Of a stretch of 54,867 bases of DNA, positions 32,551 through 40,789 are shown one piece after another. Position 1 is the first letter of the stretch. The number at the start of each line of letters is the position of its first letter. The translations under genes and the position numbers were made by a program. The notes under the pieces were generated by a model. That model searched no databases. It was not told the origin of the DNA and saw only the letters and a program-made list of their open reading frames with translations. This DNA comes from Paradesulfitobacterium ferrireducens (lineage in GTDB: Bacteria > Bacillota > Desulfitobacteriia > Desulfitobacteriales > Desulfitobacteriaceae), in contig NZ_JAFLRH010000042.1 of the NCBI RefSeq assembly GCF_017310645.1, forward strand, positions 1 to 54,867. The letters are read 5' to 3'.

Positions 32551-34704
32551 GTGGGCCTTCTGACAGAAGAAAACCAAATTGAACTAACCGTAAAAGAAGG
32601 TTTAGTCGAAGATGCGCGCAAAGGGGTCGTGCGTCTTAATAAGGGACATATGGATTTATTAGGCCTTAATTCCGGGGATGCCGCCTTGCTTAAGGGGAAG
32701 AAAGCCACAGCAGTCAAAGTGTTGGCTGCTTACGGGGATGTCTACGGAGAGCAAATTATTCAGATGGATGGCATGCTTCGGCGAAACGCGGGTGTCAGCC
32801 TTAATGAAAAAGTAACTGTTTCCAAAGCGGAAAGCAAGAAAGCCAAAAAAGTGGTGCTCGCCCCGCTCGAGAACTTTTCGGAGTGGCGCCAAGAGGATGA
32901 GCAGGAAATTCTCAAGGTGCTGAAAGGAGTACCGCTGCTCATTGATGATGAACTATCCCTGGTTTTTTTCGGGCAGCAGGAAAAAGGCTTTCGCGTTCTG
33001 GGTACGGCCCCGGGAGGTCCGGTCGTGGTGACAGCCGAGACGGAGATTCATATTTCCGTGCCTGAGATCAGCGGCGTCAGTAAGGGAAGAATCACCTACG
33101 AGGATATCGGCGGGTTGAACCGCCAGGTACAAAAGATCCGGGAGATTCTGGAATTGCCTTTGAAATTTCCGGAGGTTTTCCGGAAGCTGGGAATTGAGGC
33201 TCCAAAAGGAATGCTTCTCTACGGTGCCCCCGGTACGGGTAAAACGCTTATTGCCCGGGCGGTCGCGGCTGAAACGAAAGCCCATTTCATTCATGTCAAC
33301 GGCCCGGAAATCATGCATAAATTCTACGGCGAGAGTGAAGCCAAGCTGCGGGAAGTTTTTACCGAGGCCAAACGCCATGCTCCCAGCATCATTTTCCTTG
33401 ATGAATTGGATGCCGTGGCTCCCAAGCGTTCAGACGTTCACGGGGAAGTAGAAAAACGGGTGGTTGCCCAACTGCTGGCACTCATGGATGGGCTGGAAAA
33501 CAGGGGCCAGGTCATCGTGATTGGAGCGACCAATATCCCGGGCGCTCTGGATACCGCCTTGAGACGGCCGGGCCGCTTTGACCGGGAGATTGCGATCCTG
33601 CCTCCGGACAAAGAAGGACGCCTGCAGATTCTTAAGATCCATACCCGAAGCATGCCTTTGGCAGCGGATGTGGACTTGGTGCATTTAGCCCAGATTACAT
33701 ACGGCTACGTTGGCGCCGACCTGGCAGCCCTGGCTAAAGAGGCCGGGATGACCGCCCTCAGAAAAGTATTGGCTGCGGGGGATTATGACCGTGCCCTACC
33801 GGTATTCGAAGTGACGATGGACGACTTCAACGCGGCCTTGCGTGAGGTTGAACCGTCTGCGACCAGGGAGTTCTATTCCGAGATTCCGGATATCAGCCTC
33901 GATCAAGTCGGAGGTTTGGCTGAGATTAAGGAAAAGTTGAAACTTTTATTAGAACTGCCGCTGCATAATCCGGAGCTTTGTCAGGAGTACCATTTTACCC
34001 CGCCCCGCGGCATCTTGCTTACCGGTGCCTCCGGAACCGGAAAAACTCTATTGGCCCGGGCTATGGGAAGAGCCACGAAAATTAATTTTATTTCGGTTAA
34101 TGGGCCCACCCTTTTATCGCGTCGGCTCGGCGAAGCAGAAAAGGCGCTCCACGATCTCTTTGTTAAAGCCAGGCAAACCGCACCCTGCATTCTCTTCTTT
34201 GATGAACTGGACGGCCTGGTGCGTTCCCGGGCAGAGGGCAACAATGGCCTCTCAGAACGGCTGATCAGCCAGTTGGTTTTAGAATTCGACGGCTTGGATC
34301 AAGTGGAAGGGGTGACGGTATTAGCGGCAAGCAACCGTCCGGAGCTGCTTGATCCGGTACTCTTCCGTGCGGGCCGGTTTGAGTACATTCTGGATTTACC
34401 CTTGCCCAAGGGCAATGAAAGAGAGGAAATTCTTAAGATTCATACCACCGGACTTCCGCTTGAACCGGATCTGGATTTTAAAGAGCTGGCACAACGCACG
34501 AAAGGAATGAGCGGGGCAGAATTGGCTACCTTGTGCCACAAGGCATCATTCATTGCCTTACGGCAATCGATGGGACAGGGCACGAGGGTCAAGATAAATC
34601 AACTAATTTTCAACCAAGTCCTGACGGAAACCAGCCCCCAGGGCGAGCTTGAAGGAGGTGAACCAAAGAAGATCGGGAGGAAAACACTCGAAGCGCTAAG
34701 GTAA
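32551..34704 (+). CDS. CDC48/p97-like AAA ATPase, two AAA domains
   Basis: About 717 residues. The N-terminal domain (~1-180) begins with a double-psi-barrel-like block (DARKGVVRLNKGHMDLLGL). AAA domain 1 has Walker A GAPGTGKT (~225), Walker B IIFLDELDAV and arginine fingers in ALRRPGRFD. AAA domain 2 has Walker A GASGTGKT (~491) and ILFFDELDGL. This is the archaeal/eukaryotic-type unfoldase architecture, uncommon in bacteria. Ten codons of OOR-independent sequence and a 19-bp gap separate it from the oxalate oxidoreductase genes, so it is probably co-expressed and may remodel or recycle that enzyme (inference). The start is uncertain: GTG 32551 abuts the GAGGGG ribosome site and CTG 32560 has better spacing. 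Confidence 0.9.
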   Translation: MGLLTEENQIELTVKEGLVEDARKGVVRLNKGHMDLLGLNSGDAALLKGKKATAVKVLAAYGDVYGEQIIQMDGMLRRNAGVSLNEKVTVSKAESKKAKKVVLAPLENFSEWRQEDEQEILKVLKGVPLLIDDELSLVFFGQQEKGFRVLGTAPGGPVVVTAETEIHISVPEISGVSKGRITYEDIGGLNRQVQKIREILELPLKFPEVFRKLGIEAPKGMLLYGAPGTGKTLIARAVAAETKAHFIHVNGPEIMHKFYGESEAKLREVFTEAKRHAPSIIFLDELDAVAPKRSDVHGEVEKRVVAQLLALMDGLENRGQVIVIGATNIPGALDTALRRPGRFDREIAILPPDKEGRLQILKIHTRSMPLAADVDLVHLAQITYGYVGADLAALAKEAGMTALRKVLAAGDYDRALPVFEVTMDDFNAALREVEPSATREFYSEIPDISLDQVGGLAEIKEKLKLLLELPLHNPELCQEYHFTPPRGILLTGASGTGKTLLARAMGRATKINFISVNGPTLLSRRLGEAEKALHDLFVKARQTAPCILFFDELDGLVRSRAEGNNGLSERLISQLVLEFDGLDQVEGVTVLAASNRPELLDPVLFRAGRFEYILDLPLPKGNEREEILKIHTTGLPLEPDLDFKELAQRTKGMSGAELATLCHKASFIALRQSMGQGTRVKINQLIFNQVLTETSPQGELEGGEPKKIGRKTLEALR

Positions 34705-34723
34705 TTTTGGAGAGGAGGCAAAA

Positions 34724-35377
34724 ATGGTGTCAAGCAACAAATTGTTTGAAGAGCCCGGCCTAAAACAAATCACAGTTTGGGCCCGGGGAGTTTATGAGAA
34801 CAAGGAAGCCCGTGACGTCGTGGTCGCCTTGACTGAAGCTGCAGCCAAGGAAGGGAAGTATGTTCAAGCTTGGGAAAACTATGTTGACTTGCCTGACCGG
34901 ATTTATGTTCCGGTTCGCGCCTACGGAAAAATCAGCGATCAACCGATTGAGTCGAAGTATGTGTACGAAAATGAAACTCCGGATATTGTAGTTCTTACCG
35001 AAGAGACCCTGGTCAAAGGGGTTGACATCCTGGCAGGGATCCGGCCTGGAGCCGTTCTGGTTGTGAATACAAAGAGACCCCCTGAGTATCTGTTCAAATT
35101 CCTTAAAAAAGGAACAGAAAATCTGAAATCTATCATCACGGTGGATGCTTCAAGCTTAGCCAAGTCGATCATTACCCTTTCCGGTGCCGAGGGCGCTACT
35201 GATGCTTCAGGTATCGGAAAAGGACTAGGTGCGCCTCTGGCAGCAGCAGTGGTTAAAGCGACGGGAATCGTAGAGTTTGAGAATCTGCTCAAGATCGTAG
35301 CCAACAAACAGGCTGCCAAGAGTGCGTATGAGAAAGCCCAGGTTGCGGAAGTCAAAACATTGGTCAATGCCGGCTAG
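34724..35377 (+). CDS. Oxalate oxidoreductase, gamma subunit
   Basis: A 217-residue subunit of the 2-oxoacid:ferredoxin oxidoreductase gamma family. It starts with KQITVWARGVYENKEARDVV where ordinary gamma subunits have a GRGGQG motif, and ends with the GLGAPLAAAVVKATGIV helix. With the 95-residue delta protein it totals 312 residues, close to the size of the fused gamma/delta chain of the Moorella enzyme as I recall it. It acts in the cytoplasm as the structural and CoA-domain-equivalent subunit; oxalate oxidation needs no CoA. Order gamma-delta-alpha-beta in one operon. Start ATG after GAGAGGAGG. Confidence 0.88.
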   Translation: MVSSNKLFEEPGLKQITVWARGVYENKEARDVVVALTEAAAKEGKYVQAWENYVDLPDRIYVPVRAYGKISDQPIESKYVYENETPDIVVLTEETLVKGVDILAGIRPGAVLVVNTKRPPEYLFKFLKKGTENLKSIITVDASSLAKSIITLSGAEGATDASGIGKGLGAPLAAAVVKATGIVEFENLLKIVANKQAAKSAYEKAQVAEVKTLVNAG

Positions 35378-35412
35378 GCAGAAACGAAATATTTTTCAGG
35401 AGGTGCAAGACC

Positions 35413-35700
35413 GTGAGTATATCCCCGAATGAAGTACCGTTTGCCGGAACCGTGCCTTCGCCCAAAACTGAAAACGAGGGAATGATTACCGGTAGCTGGC
35501 GGACCCGCCGTCCCATCTTAGACGCTGATAAATGCACGGAATGCCTGATTTGCTGGATCAGCTGCCCCGATTCTTCCATCAAAGCGGCGAGTTCGGGAAT
35601 GGAATTCAACTTGAAATACTGCAAGGGCTGCGGCATTTGCAATGAGGTTTGTCCCGTAGGGGCCATCAGCCTGGTGCCTGAATTAGACTTTGAGGATTAG
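35413..35700 (+). CDS. Oxalate oxidoreductase, delta (ferredoxin) subunit
   Basis: A 95-residue protein with an N-terminal extension (~1-35) and two ferredoxin motifs, CTECLICWISCPDSSI and CKGCGICNEVCPVGAI, each able to bind a 4Fe-4S cluster. It passes electrons from the TPP site in alpha/beta to external ferredoxin. In Moorella this part is, to my knowledge, fused to gamma; here it is a separate gene with its own AGGAGGTG ribosome site and a GTG start. The WRTRRPILDADKC lead-in is standard for PorD-like subunits. Confidence 0.9.
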   Translation: MSISPNEVPFAGTVPSPKTENEGMITGSWRTRRPILDADKCTECLICWISCPDSSIKAASSGMEFNLKYCKGCGICNEVCPVGAISLVPELDFED

Positions 35701-35721
35701 ATTGTAGGAGGTGAATGAATA

Positions 35722-36909
35722 ATGGGTGTTGTCAAGCGGATTTCCGGCTGCGTAGCCACTGCCAATGCAGTGAAGCTCGCTGACGTTGATGTGATTTGTT
35801 CCTATCCAATTCGTCCCTATACCGGCATTATGTCCGAACTCGCGCGCATGGTCGCCGATGGAGAATTAGATGCTGAGTTTGTTTACGGCGAGGGCGAACA
35901 TGCTCAGTTAAGCGTTGTTTACGGGGCTTCGGCCTCAGGAGCCCGTACCTTCACCGGTAGTTCCGGTGTGGGTGTAACCTATGCCATGGAAGTGTACTCT
36001 CCGATTTCCGGGGAAAGGCTGCCGGTGCAAATGGCGATTGCCGACAGAACCCTCGATCCCCCGGGAGATTTCGGTTCCGAACATACCGATGCGCTCTGTA
36101 CCCGTGACCAAGGCTGGATTCAAGGCTGGGCCTCCAACCCGCAGGAAGCGTTGGATATGACCCTCATGTATTACCGGATCGGGGAAGATCCGCGTGTGCT
36201 CCTGCCCCAATATGCCTGCCAGGACGGATATTTTGTCTCCCATATTCTAGGCGAAGTAGAGATTCCAGATGCGGCTCAAGTCAAAGAATTCCTGCCCCCG
36301 TACAAGAACCACCACGTCCTGGATGTGCGCACACCCCAGATCATCGGTGCCCAGATGGAGCCCAAAATGGGGCCGGGCATGCAGTACCAGCGCTACGTAG
36401 CCATGGAAGGTTCCCGCAAAGTCATCGAAGAAGTGCATGATGAATTCGGACGGATGTTCGGGCGCAAATACGATCCGTGGGTTGAAGAATTCATGACCGA
36501 TGATGCGGAAGTTGCCATCTTCATTCAGGGCGGTCACGCCGAAACGGGGAAAACGGTCGTGCGCCGTCTGCGCAGCCTGGGAGAAAAGGTCGGCCTAGTC
36601 CGGCTGCGCACTTTCCGTCCGTTCCCGACTGAGCAAGTCCGTAATGCCCTTTCGAAATTCAAGGCGGTTGGAACCGTGGACAACTCGGTTAACTTCGGGA
36701 TTTCCGGGGCGGCCGGCGTGCTCTTGACCGAGGCCCGCACGGCTCTGTACGGCCTGGGTGACAAGATCCCGACCGTAGGCTTTGTCGCCGGTTTGGGCGG
36801 AGAAATGATTACCCATGATGAGTTCTACAAAATGTTCATGAAACTCAAAGAAGTTGCGAAAGCCGGCAAAGCGGACAAACAAAGTTACTGGCTGCCGTTT
36901 GAACTGTAA
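35722..36909 (+). CDS. Oxalate oxidoreductase, alpha subunit
   Basis: A 395-residue alpha subunit. It carries the oxalate-specific active site: Y28 and R31 in SYPIRPYT (pyruvate enzymes have YPITPS), R109 and D112 in ADRTLD, and F117. These match by number the residues recalled as binding oxalate or forming the switch loop in the Moorella thermoacetica enzyme. The two arginines can neutralise both carboxylates of oxalate. Reaction: oxalate to 2 CO2 with two electrons to ferredoxin, via a TPP adduct, without CoA. Domain order is as in PorA (pyrimidine-binding domain ~1-230, transketolase C-domain ~255-365). It is central to the operon, with GTAGGAGGTG ahead of the ATG. Confidence 0.93.
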   Translation: MGVVKRISGCVATANAVKLADVDVICSYPIRPYTGIMSELARMVADGELDAEFVYGEGEHAQLSVVYGASASGARTFTGSSGVGVTYAMEVYSPISGERLPVQMAIADRTLDPPGDFGSEHTDALCTRDQGWIQGWASNPQEALDMTLMYYRIGEDPRVLLPQYACQDGYFVSHILGEVEIPDAAQVKEFLPPYKNHHVLDVRTPQIIGAQMEPKMGPGMQYQRYVAMEGSRKVIEEVHDEFGRMFGRKYDPWVEEFMTDDAEVAIFIQGGHAETGKTVVRRLRSLGEKVGLVRLRTFRPFPTEQVRNALSKFKAVGTVDNSVNFGISGAAGVLLTEARTALYGLGDKIPTVGFVAGLGGEMITHDEFYKMFMKLKEVAKAGKADKQSYWLPFEL

Positions 36910-37869
<960 letters not shown>

Positions 37870-37871
37870 TA

Positions 37872-37929
37872 GATGCTCTATATCCCCAAACGCAACCCCG
37901 GGTCGCCATGGCGGCCCGGGGGAGCATCG
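37872..37929 (+). terminator. Hairpin/terminator between OOR and carrier genes
   Basis: The inner stem CCCCGGG / CCCGGGG is nested in an outer GATGCTC / GAGCATC pairing, followed by GCTTTCC. It may act as a partial terminator or as RNA stabiliser for the OOR message. Confidence 0.6.
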
Positions 37930-38057
37930 CTTTCCTCCCAGTTTTCAGGTCATTGCTGCGAGATTAGAAACATAAATGAATAAGACCTGAAATTAAAAAA
38001 AAGGTCTAAAAAGGGGGAAAGTTATCAGAAAATTTGCTCATTAAGGGAGGTGAGAGT

Positions 38058-38066
38058 ATGACTTAG
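38058..38066 (+). other. Two-codon mini-ORF with strong ribosome site
   Basis: ATG-ACT-TAG stands 6 bases behind AAGGGAGGTGA, 63 bases before the carrier gene. It could be a start-stop regulatory element that loads or stalls ribosomes, or a decayed gene start. Confidence 0.35.
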
Positions 38067-38128
38067 GGGGAAAAAAGCGATTTGTGCATTTTCGTGTGCA
38101 TGAAATGAAAAGGAGGGTGGTCTCTTTT

Positions 38129-39406
38129 ATGGAAAACAGCCAGAGTCTCAACCCTAAAGAGGTTTATGGCCCGATTCTAGGGAATCGCTGGATCCAGCTC
38201 ATCTCCGCAGTCGTCGCCATGATCATGATTGCTAACCTGCAATATGCCTGGACGTTATTCGTACCCGGGCTGACTGAAGCTTTTGGTGCTTCCCGCACCG
38301 CCATCCAGTTTGGTTTTACACTTTTTATCTGGTTTGAAACCTTTGCCCAACCGATTGAAGGATATTTGCTCGATCGTTTTGGGCCTCGCTTATTCTTTAC
38401 CGCTGCCGGGATCATGGTAGGTGTAGGCTGGACCGCCATGGGCCTGGTTCAATCCCTGTCTGCTCTGTATTTCTTCTATGCCTTGGCCGGTCTTGGAGCC
38501 GGGTTCATTTACGGTGGCAGTGTTGCTGTCGCGATCCGCTGGTTTGGTGATAAACGCGGTTTGGCTGCCGGAATTATTGCCGCGGGTTTTGGTGCCGGTT
38601 CGGCCCCGTTTATCCCGATTATCGGCAGCATTCTCTCAAGTTCGGGTATTACGGCAGCATTTGTTTCCACCGGTATCTTCCAGGGTATCGTCATCTTAAT
38701 CGTTGCTCAACTCTTGCGCTATCCGCCCGGAGCTGCTAAACATGCAGCACATGCTAAGGCGGATGACAATGATCCGAACCGCGGCTTCAAACCTTGGGAG
38801 GTGTTACGCCAACCTCAATTCTACTTAATCTATATCATGTTCCTCTTCATGACCATTGGAGGCTTGCTCCTCACGTCAAATGCGAAGCCATTTGCCAAAG
38901 ACGTCGGTGTACTCAACTATTTCGTCATTTTAGGGGTTACATTTGACCGCATCGGCAATGGAGGGGGCAGGGTATTCTGGGGCTGGCTATCCGATAAGTT
39001 CGGCCGTGAGAACATCATGTTTGTCGGCTTTACTCTCAATGCCATCTTCACCGCTACCTTCCCCTTCTTCGGCACCAACGGCTGGGGTTACGTCATCTGG
39101 ATGTTCCTGATGATGGCGACTTGGGGTGAACTGTTCTCCCTCTTCCCGTCTTTGAATGCCGATCGTTTCGGGACAACGTATGCCGCCAGCAATTACGGAC
39201 TTCTCTATAGTGCGAAAGGGTTTGGAGGGATATTCGGCGGGGTTGTCGCGACGGCCATTGCCAGCAGCTATGGCTGGACGGTGGTGTTTGTGGCCTCAGG
39301 CTTATTGGCATTTGCTTCAGCCGTGGGAGCTTTAATCGTGAAGAAGCTGCCAAAACCCACGCGTCCCGGAATGTCCATCGATCAAGGAATTAGCGAAGGG
39401 ATCTAG
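38129..39406 (+). CDS. Oxalate carrier, OxlT-like (OFA family, MFS)
   Basis: A 426-residue, 12-helix MFS protein of the oxalate/formate antiporter family. It aligns by eye with Oxalobacter OxlT along its length (NRWIQL, LQYAWTLF, FGPRLFF, RWFGDKRGLAAG, PQFYLI). Both substrate-binding basic residues are conserved: R281 in GGGRVFWG (OxlT R272) and K363 in YSAKGFGG (OxlT K355). It probably imports oxalate, perhaps against formate, bicarbonate or another anion, to feed the adjacent oxidoreductase. ATG 38129 after AGGAGGG is preferred over 38084. The 200-bp leader holds a hairpin and a two-codon ORF. Confidence 0.92.
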   Translation: MENSQSLNPKEVYGPILGNRWIQLISAVVAMIMIANLQYAWTLFVPGLTEAFGASRTAIQFGFTLFIWFETFAQPIEGYLLDRFGPRLFFTAAGIMVGVGWTAMGLVQSLSALYFFYALAGLGAGFIYGGSVAVAIRWFGDKRGLAAGIIAAGFGAGSAPFIPIIGSILSSSGITAAFVSTGIFQGIVILIVAQLLRYPPGAAKHAAHAKADDNDPNRGFKPWEVLRQPQFYLIYIMFLFMTIGGLLLTSNAKPFAKDVGVLNYFVILGVTFDRIGNGGGRVFWGWLSDKFGRENIMFVGFTLNAIFTATFPFFGTNGWGYVIWMFLMMATWGELFSLFPSLNADRFGTTYAASNYGLLYSAKGFGGIFGGVVATAIASSYGWTVVFVASGLLAFASAVGALIVKKLPKPTRPGMSIDQGISEGI

Positions 39407-39456
39407 GGCCATCAACACATAGTTTGGTGCAATTAGCTTGGTACAATGTTAAAAAA

Positions 39457-39550
39457 CCCTGGGTATGAGGTAATCGGAGCTTTGTGACATTATTGGGGAG
39501 TAATCTTGCCGGGTTACCCCATTGCTTTAGCGATTACCTTATTCCCAGGG
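39457..39550. repeat. 94-bp foldback element
   Basis: Twenty-base arms beginning CCCTGGG and ending CCCAGGG pair at 18 of 20 positions, plus one G-T. The 54-base interior holds a second stem, GGGG-GTAA / TTACCCC. No U-run follows the arm, so it does not look like a simple terminator. It lies between the carrier and the carbonic anhydrase genes. Confidence 0.7.
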
Positions 39551-39631
39551 CAAAATTTAGCCCTGAAAAGGTTTAACTTTCACATATTAGCTTAAAGAAA
39601 TTATAGCCTACTCCATTAACGTTTGCAAGAG

Positions 39632-39659
39632 GTTTTTGGTATACTGGTATACCAAAAAC
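39632..39659. promoter_or_regulatory. Perfect operator palindrome (putative GntR site)
   Basis: Arms GTTTTTGGTATAC and GTATACCAAAAAC, perfect 13-base inverted repeat with a 2-base centre. It shares the GGTATACC core with the sites upstream of the GntR gene and the AAA/OOR operon, and lies 200 bp before the carbonic anhydrase gene. Confidence 0.7.
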
Positions 39660-39862
39660 TAAATGAGCGCATTTTTGATCCCAAATATGATTTTTGACCT
39701 GCGTGTCATTAATCCATCTAACTGGGCTAATGCGCTTGTTTAGTTGCATTGATGTGCCCTCAGATTTATACTTAGGAAAAAATAGCGAAACAAAGCAAAA
39801 GAAAATAGAAATAGGAGAGAAATTCAACTGAGGAGAGAAGATGGATTAAGGGGAGAAACTGT

Positions 39863-40402
39863 ATGAATAAGGTTCCTGTGATGGCCGCAAGTGATATCTT
39901 TCCAGCTTATCAAAATACCCCGATTGGTCGCTTGTTAGAGTACCATAATCTGAAGCAGACACATACCAAATATTCCGCTCCGGAAATTCTGATCGGGATG
40001 TGTATGGATCATCGCAAAAGCTTGAATATCCCTCCTAACTTTGCCTATATCATCCGCACCGGAGGAGGGAACCTGCGCTATAACGAATTTAAGGTCTCTT
40101 ATGCGATTGGGGTCGGCAATGTGGGGGCAATCGCTCTCATTGCCCATAACAACTGCGGCATGGTGAATTTAATGTCCAAGAAAACGGATTTTGTGAGTGG
40201 CCTGGTGACCAAGGCCGGATGGAACCCGGCCGAAGCAGAAGAACATTTTCTGAATTTCGCTCCCATGTTTGAGATTGATAATGAGCTGACTTTTGTCGTG
40301 AGTGAAGCCAAAAGACTGCGGTTTCGCTATCCTAGGATTCAAGTGGCACCCTTATACTATAAAGTCGAAGATAACTTGCTTTATCAGATAGAGGAAGAGT
40401 AG
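39863..40402 (+). CDS. Beta-carbonic anhydrase-like protein
   Basis: A 179-residue beta-class carbonic anhydrase homologue. The zinc ligands and dyad are present: C47, D49 and R51 in CMDHR, H95 and C98 in AHNNCGM. GVGNVGAIALIAHNNCG corresponds to the conserved strand before the second ligand pair. Expected role: CO2/bicarbonate interconversion in the cytoplasm. Position after the oxalate carrier and behind a GGTATACC palindrome suggests it handles the CO2 released by oxalate oxidation. The C-terminal third is less typical, so substrate specificity is not certain. ATG follows AAGGGGAGAAA. Confidence 0.82.
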   Translation: MNKVPVMAASDIFPAYQNTPIGRLLEYHNLKQTHTKYSAPEILIGMCMDHRKSLNIPPNFAYIIRTGGGNLRYNEFKVSYAIGVGNVGAIALIAHNNCGMVNLMSKKTDFVSGLVTKAGWNPAEAEEHFLNFAPMFEIDNELTFVVSEAKRLRFRYPRIQVAPLYYKVEDNLLYQIEEE

Positions 40403-40485
40403 GTTCGCTTAATTTGCTCGGAAGAAAGATCTAGGAAAAAATTTTACAGAATGCCTTGAGAATATACAGATAATGGTATATAATT

Positions 40486-40522
40486 ATGACCAGGTAATAA
40501 ATTATTACCTGGTCATAATTTT
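40486..40522. promoter_or_regulatory. 37-bp perfect palindrome upstream of the second oxidoreductase operon
   Basis: The arm ATTATGACCAGGTAATAA pairs with its exact complement around a single central A, followed by TTTTTC. It could be a terminator for the carbonic anhydrase transcript or a strong regulator-binding site. It ends about 50 bases before the ferredoxin-subunit start. Confidence 0.65.
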
Positions 40523-40573
40523 TCAGAATTCTATTATACTCCTGATATCCAGGTGTGTGGGGAGGGATTTATA

Positions 40574-40789
40574 ATGCAAAAGGTTGCGTTTGATGAAGAC
40601 CGGTGCAAGGGGTGTGAACTTTGCATCGAGGCCTGCCCCGTAAACATTATTTATTTAGGAGACCATCTGAATGCGATGGGGTATCATCCGGCCCAGGTAC
40701 TGGATCAGGGCAAGTGCATCGCTTGCGCTTTCTGTGCCCGCATGTGCCCGGATGCAGCGATTACGGTCTGGAAGGAGGGGGCAAAGTGA
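40574..40789 (+). CDS. korD: 2-oxoacid:ferredoxin oxidoreductase, delta (ferredoxin) subunit
   Basis: A 71-residue protein almost entirely made of two 4Fe-4S motifs, CKGCELCIEACPVNI and CIACAFCARMCPDAAI. It is the electron-transfer subunit of the enzyme encoded by the next three genes (order D-A-B-C, as in KorDABC/VorDABC sets). ATG 40574 with GGAGGG upstream is preferred to the longer frame from 40553. Its TGA overlaps the GTG start of the alpha gene, showing translational coupling. Confidence 0.9.
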   Translation: MQKVAFDEDRCKGCELCIEACPVNIIYLGDHLNAMGYHPAQVLDQGKCIACAFCARMCPDAAITVWKEGAK

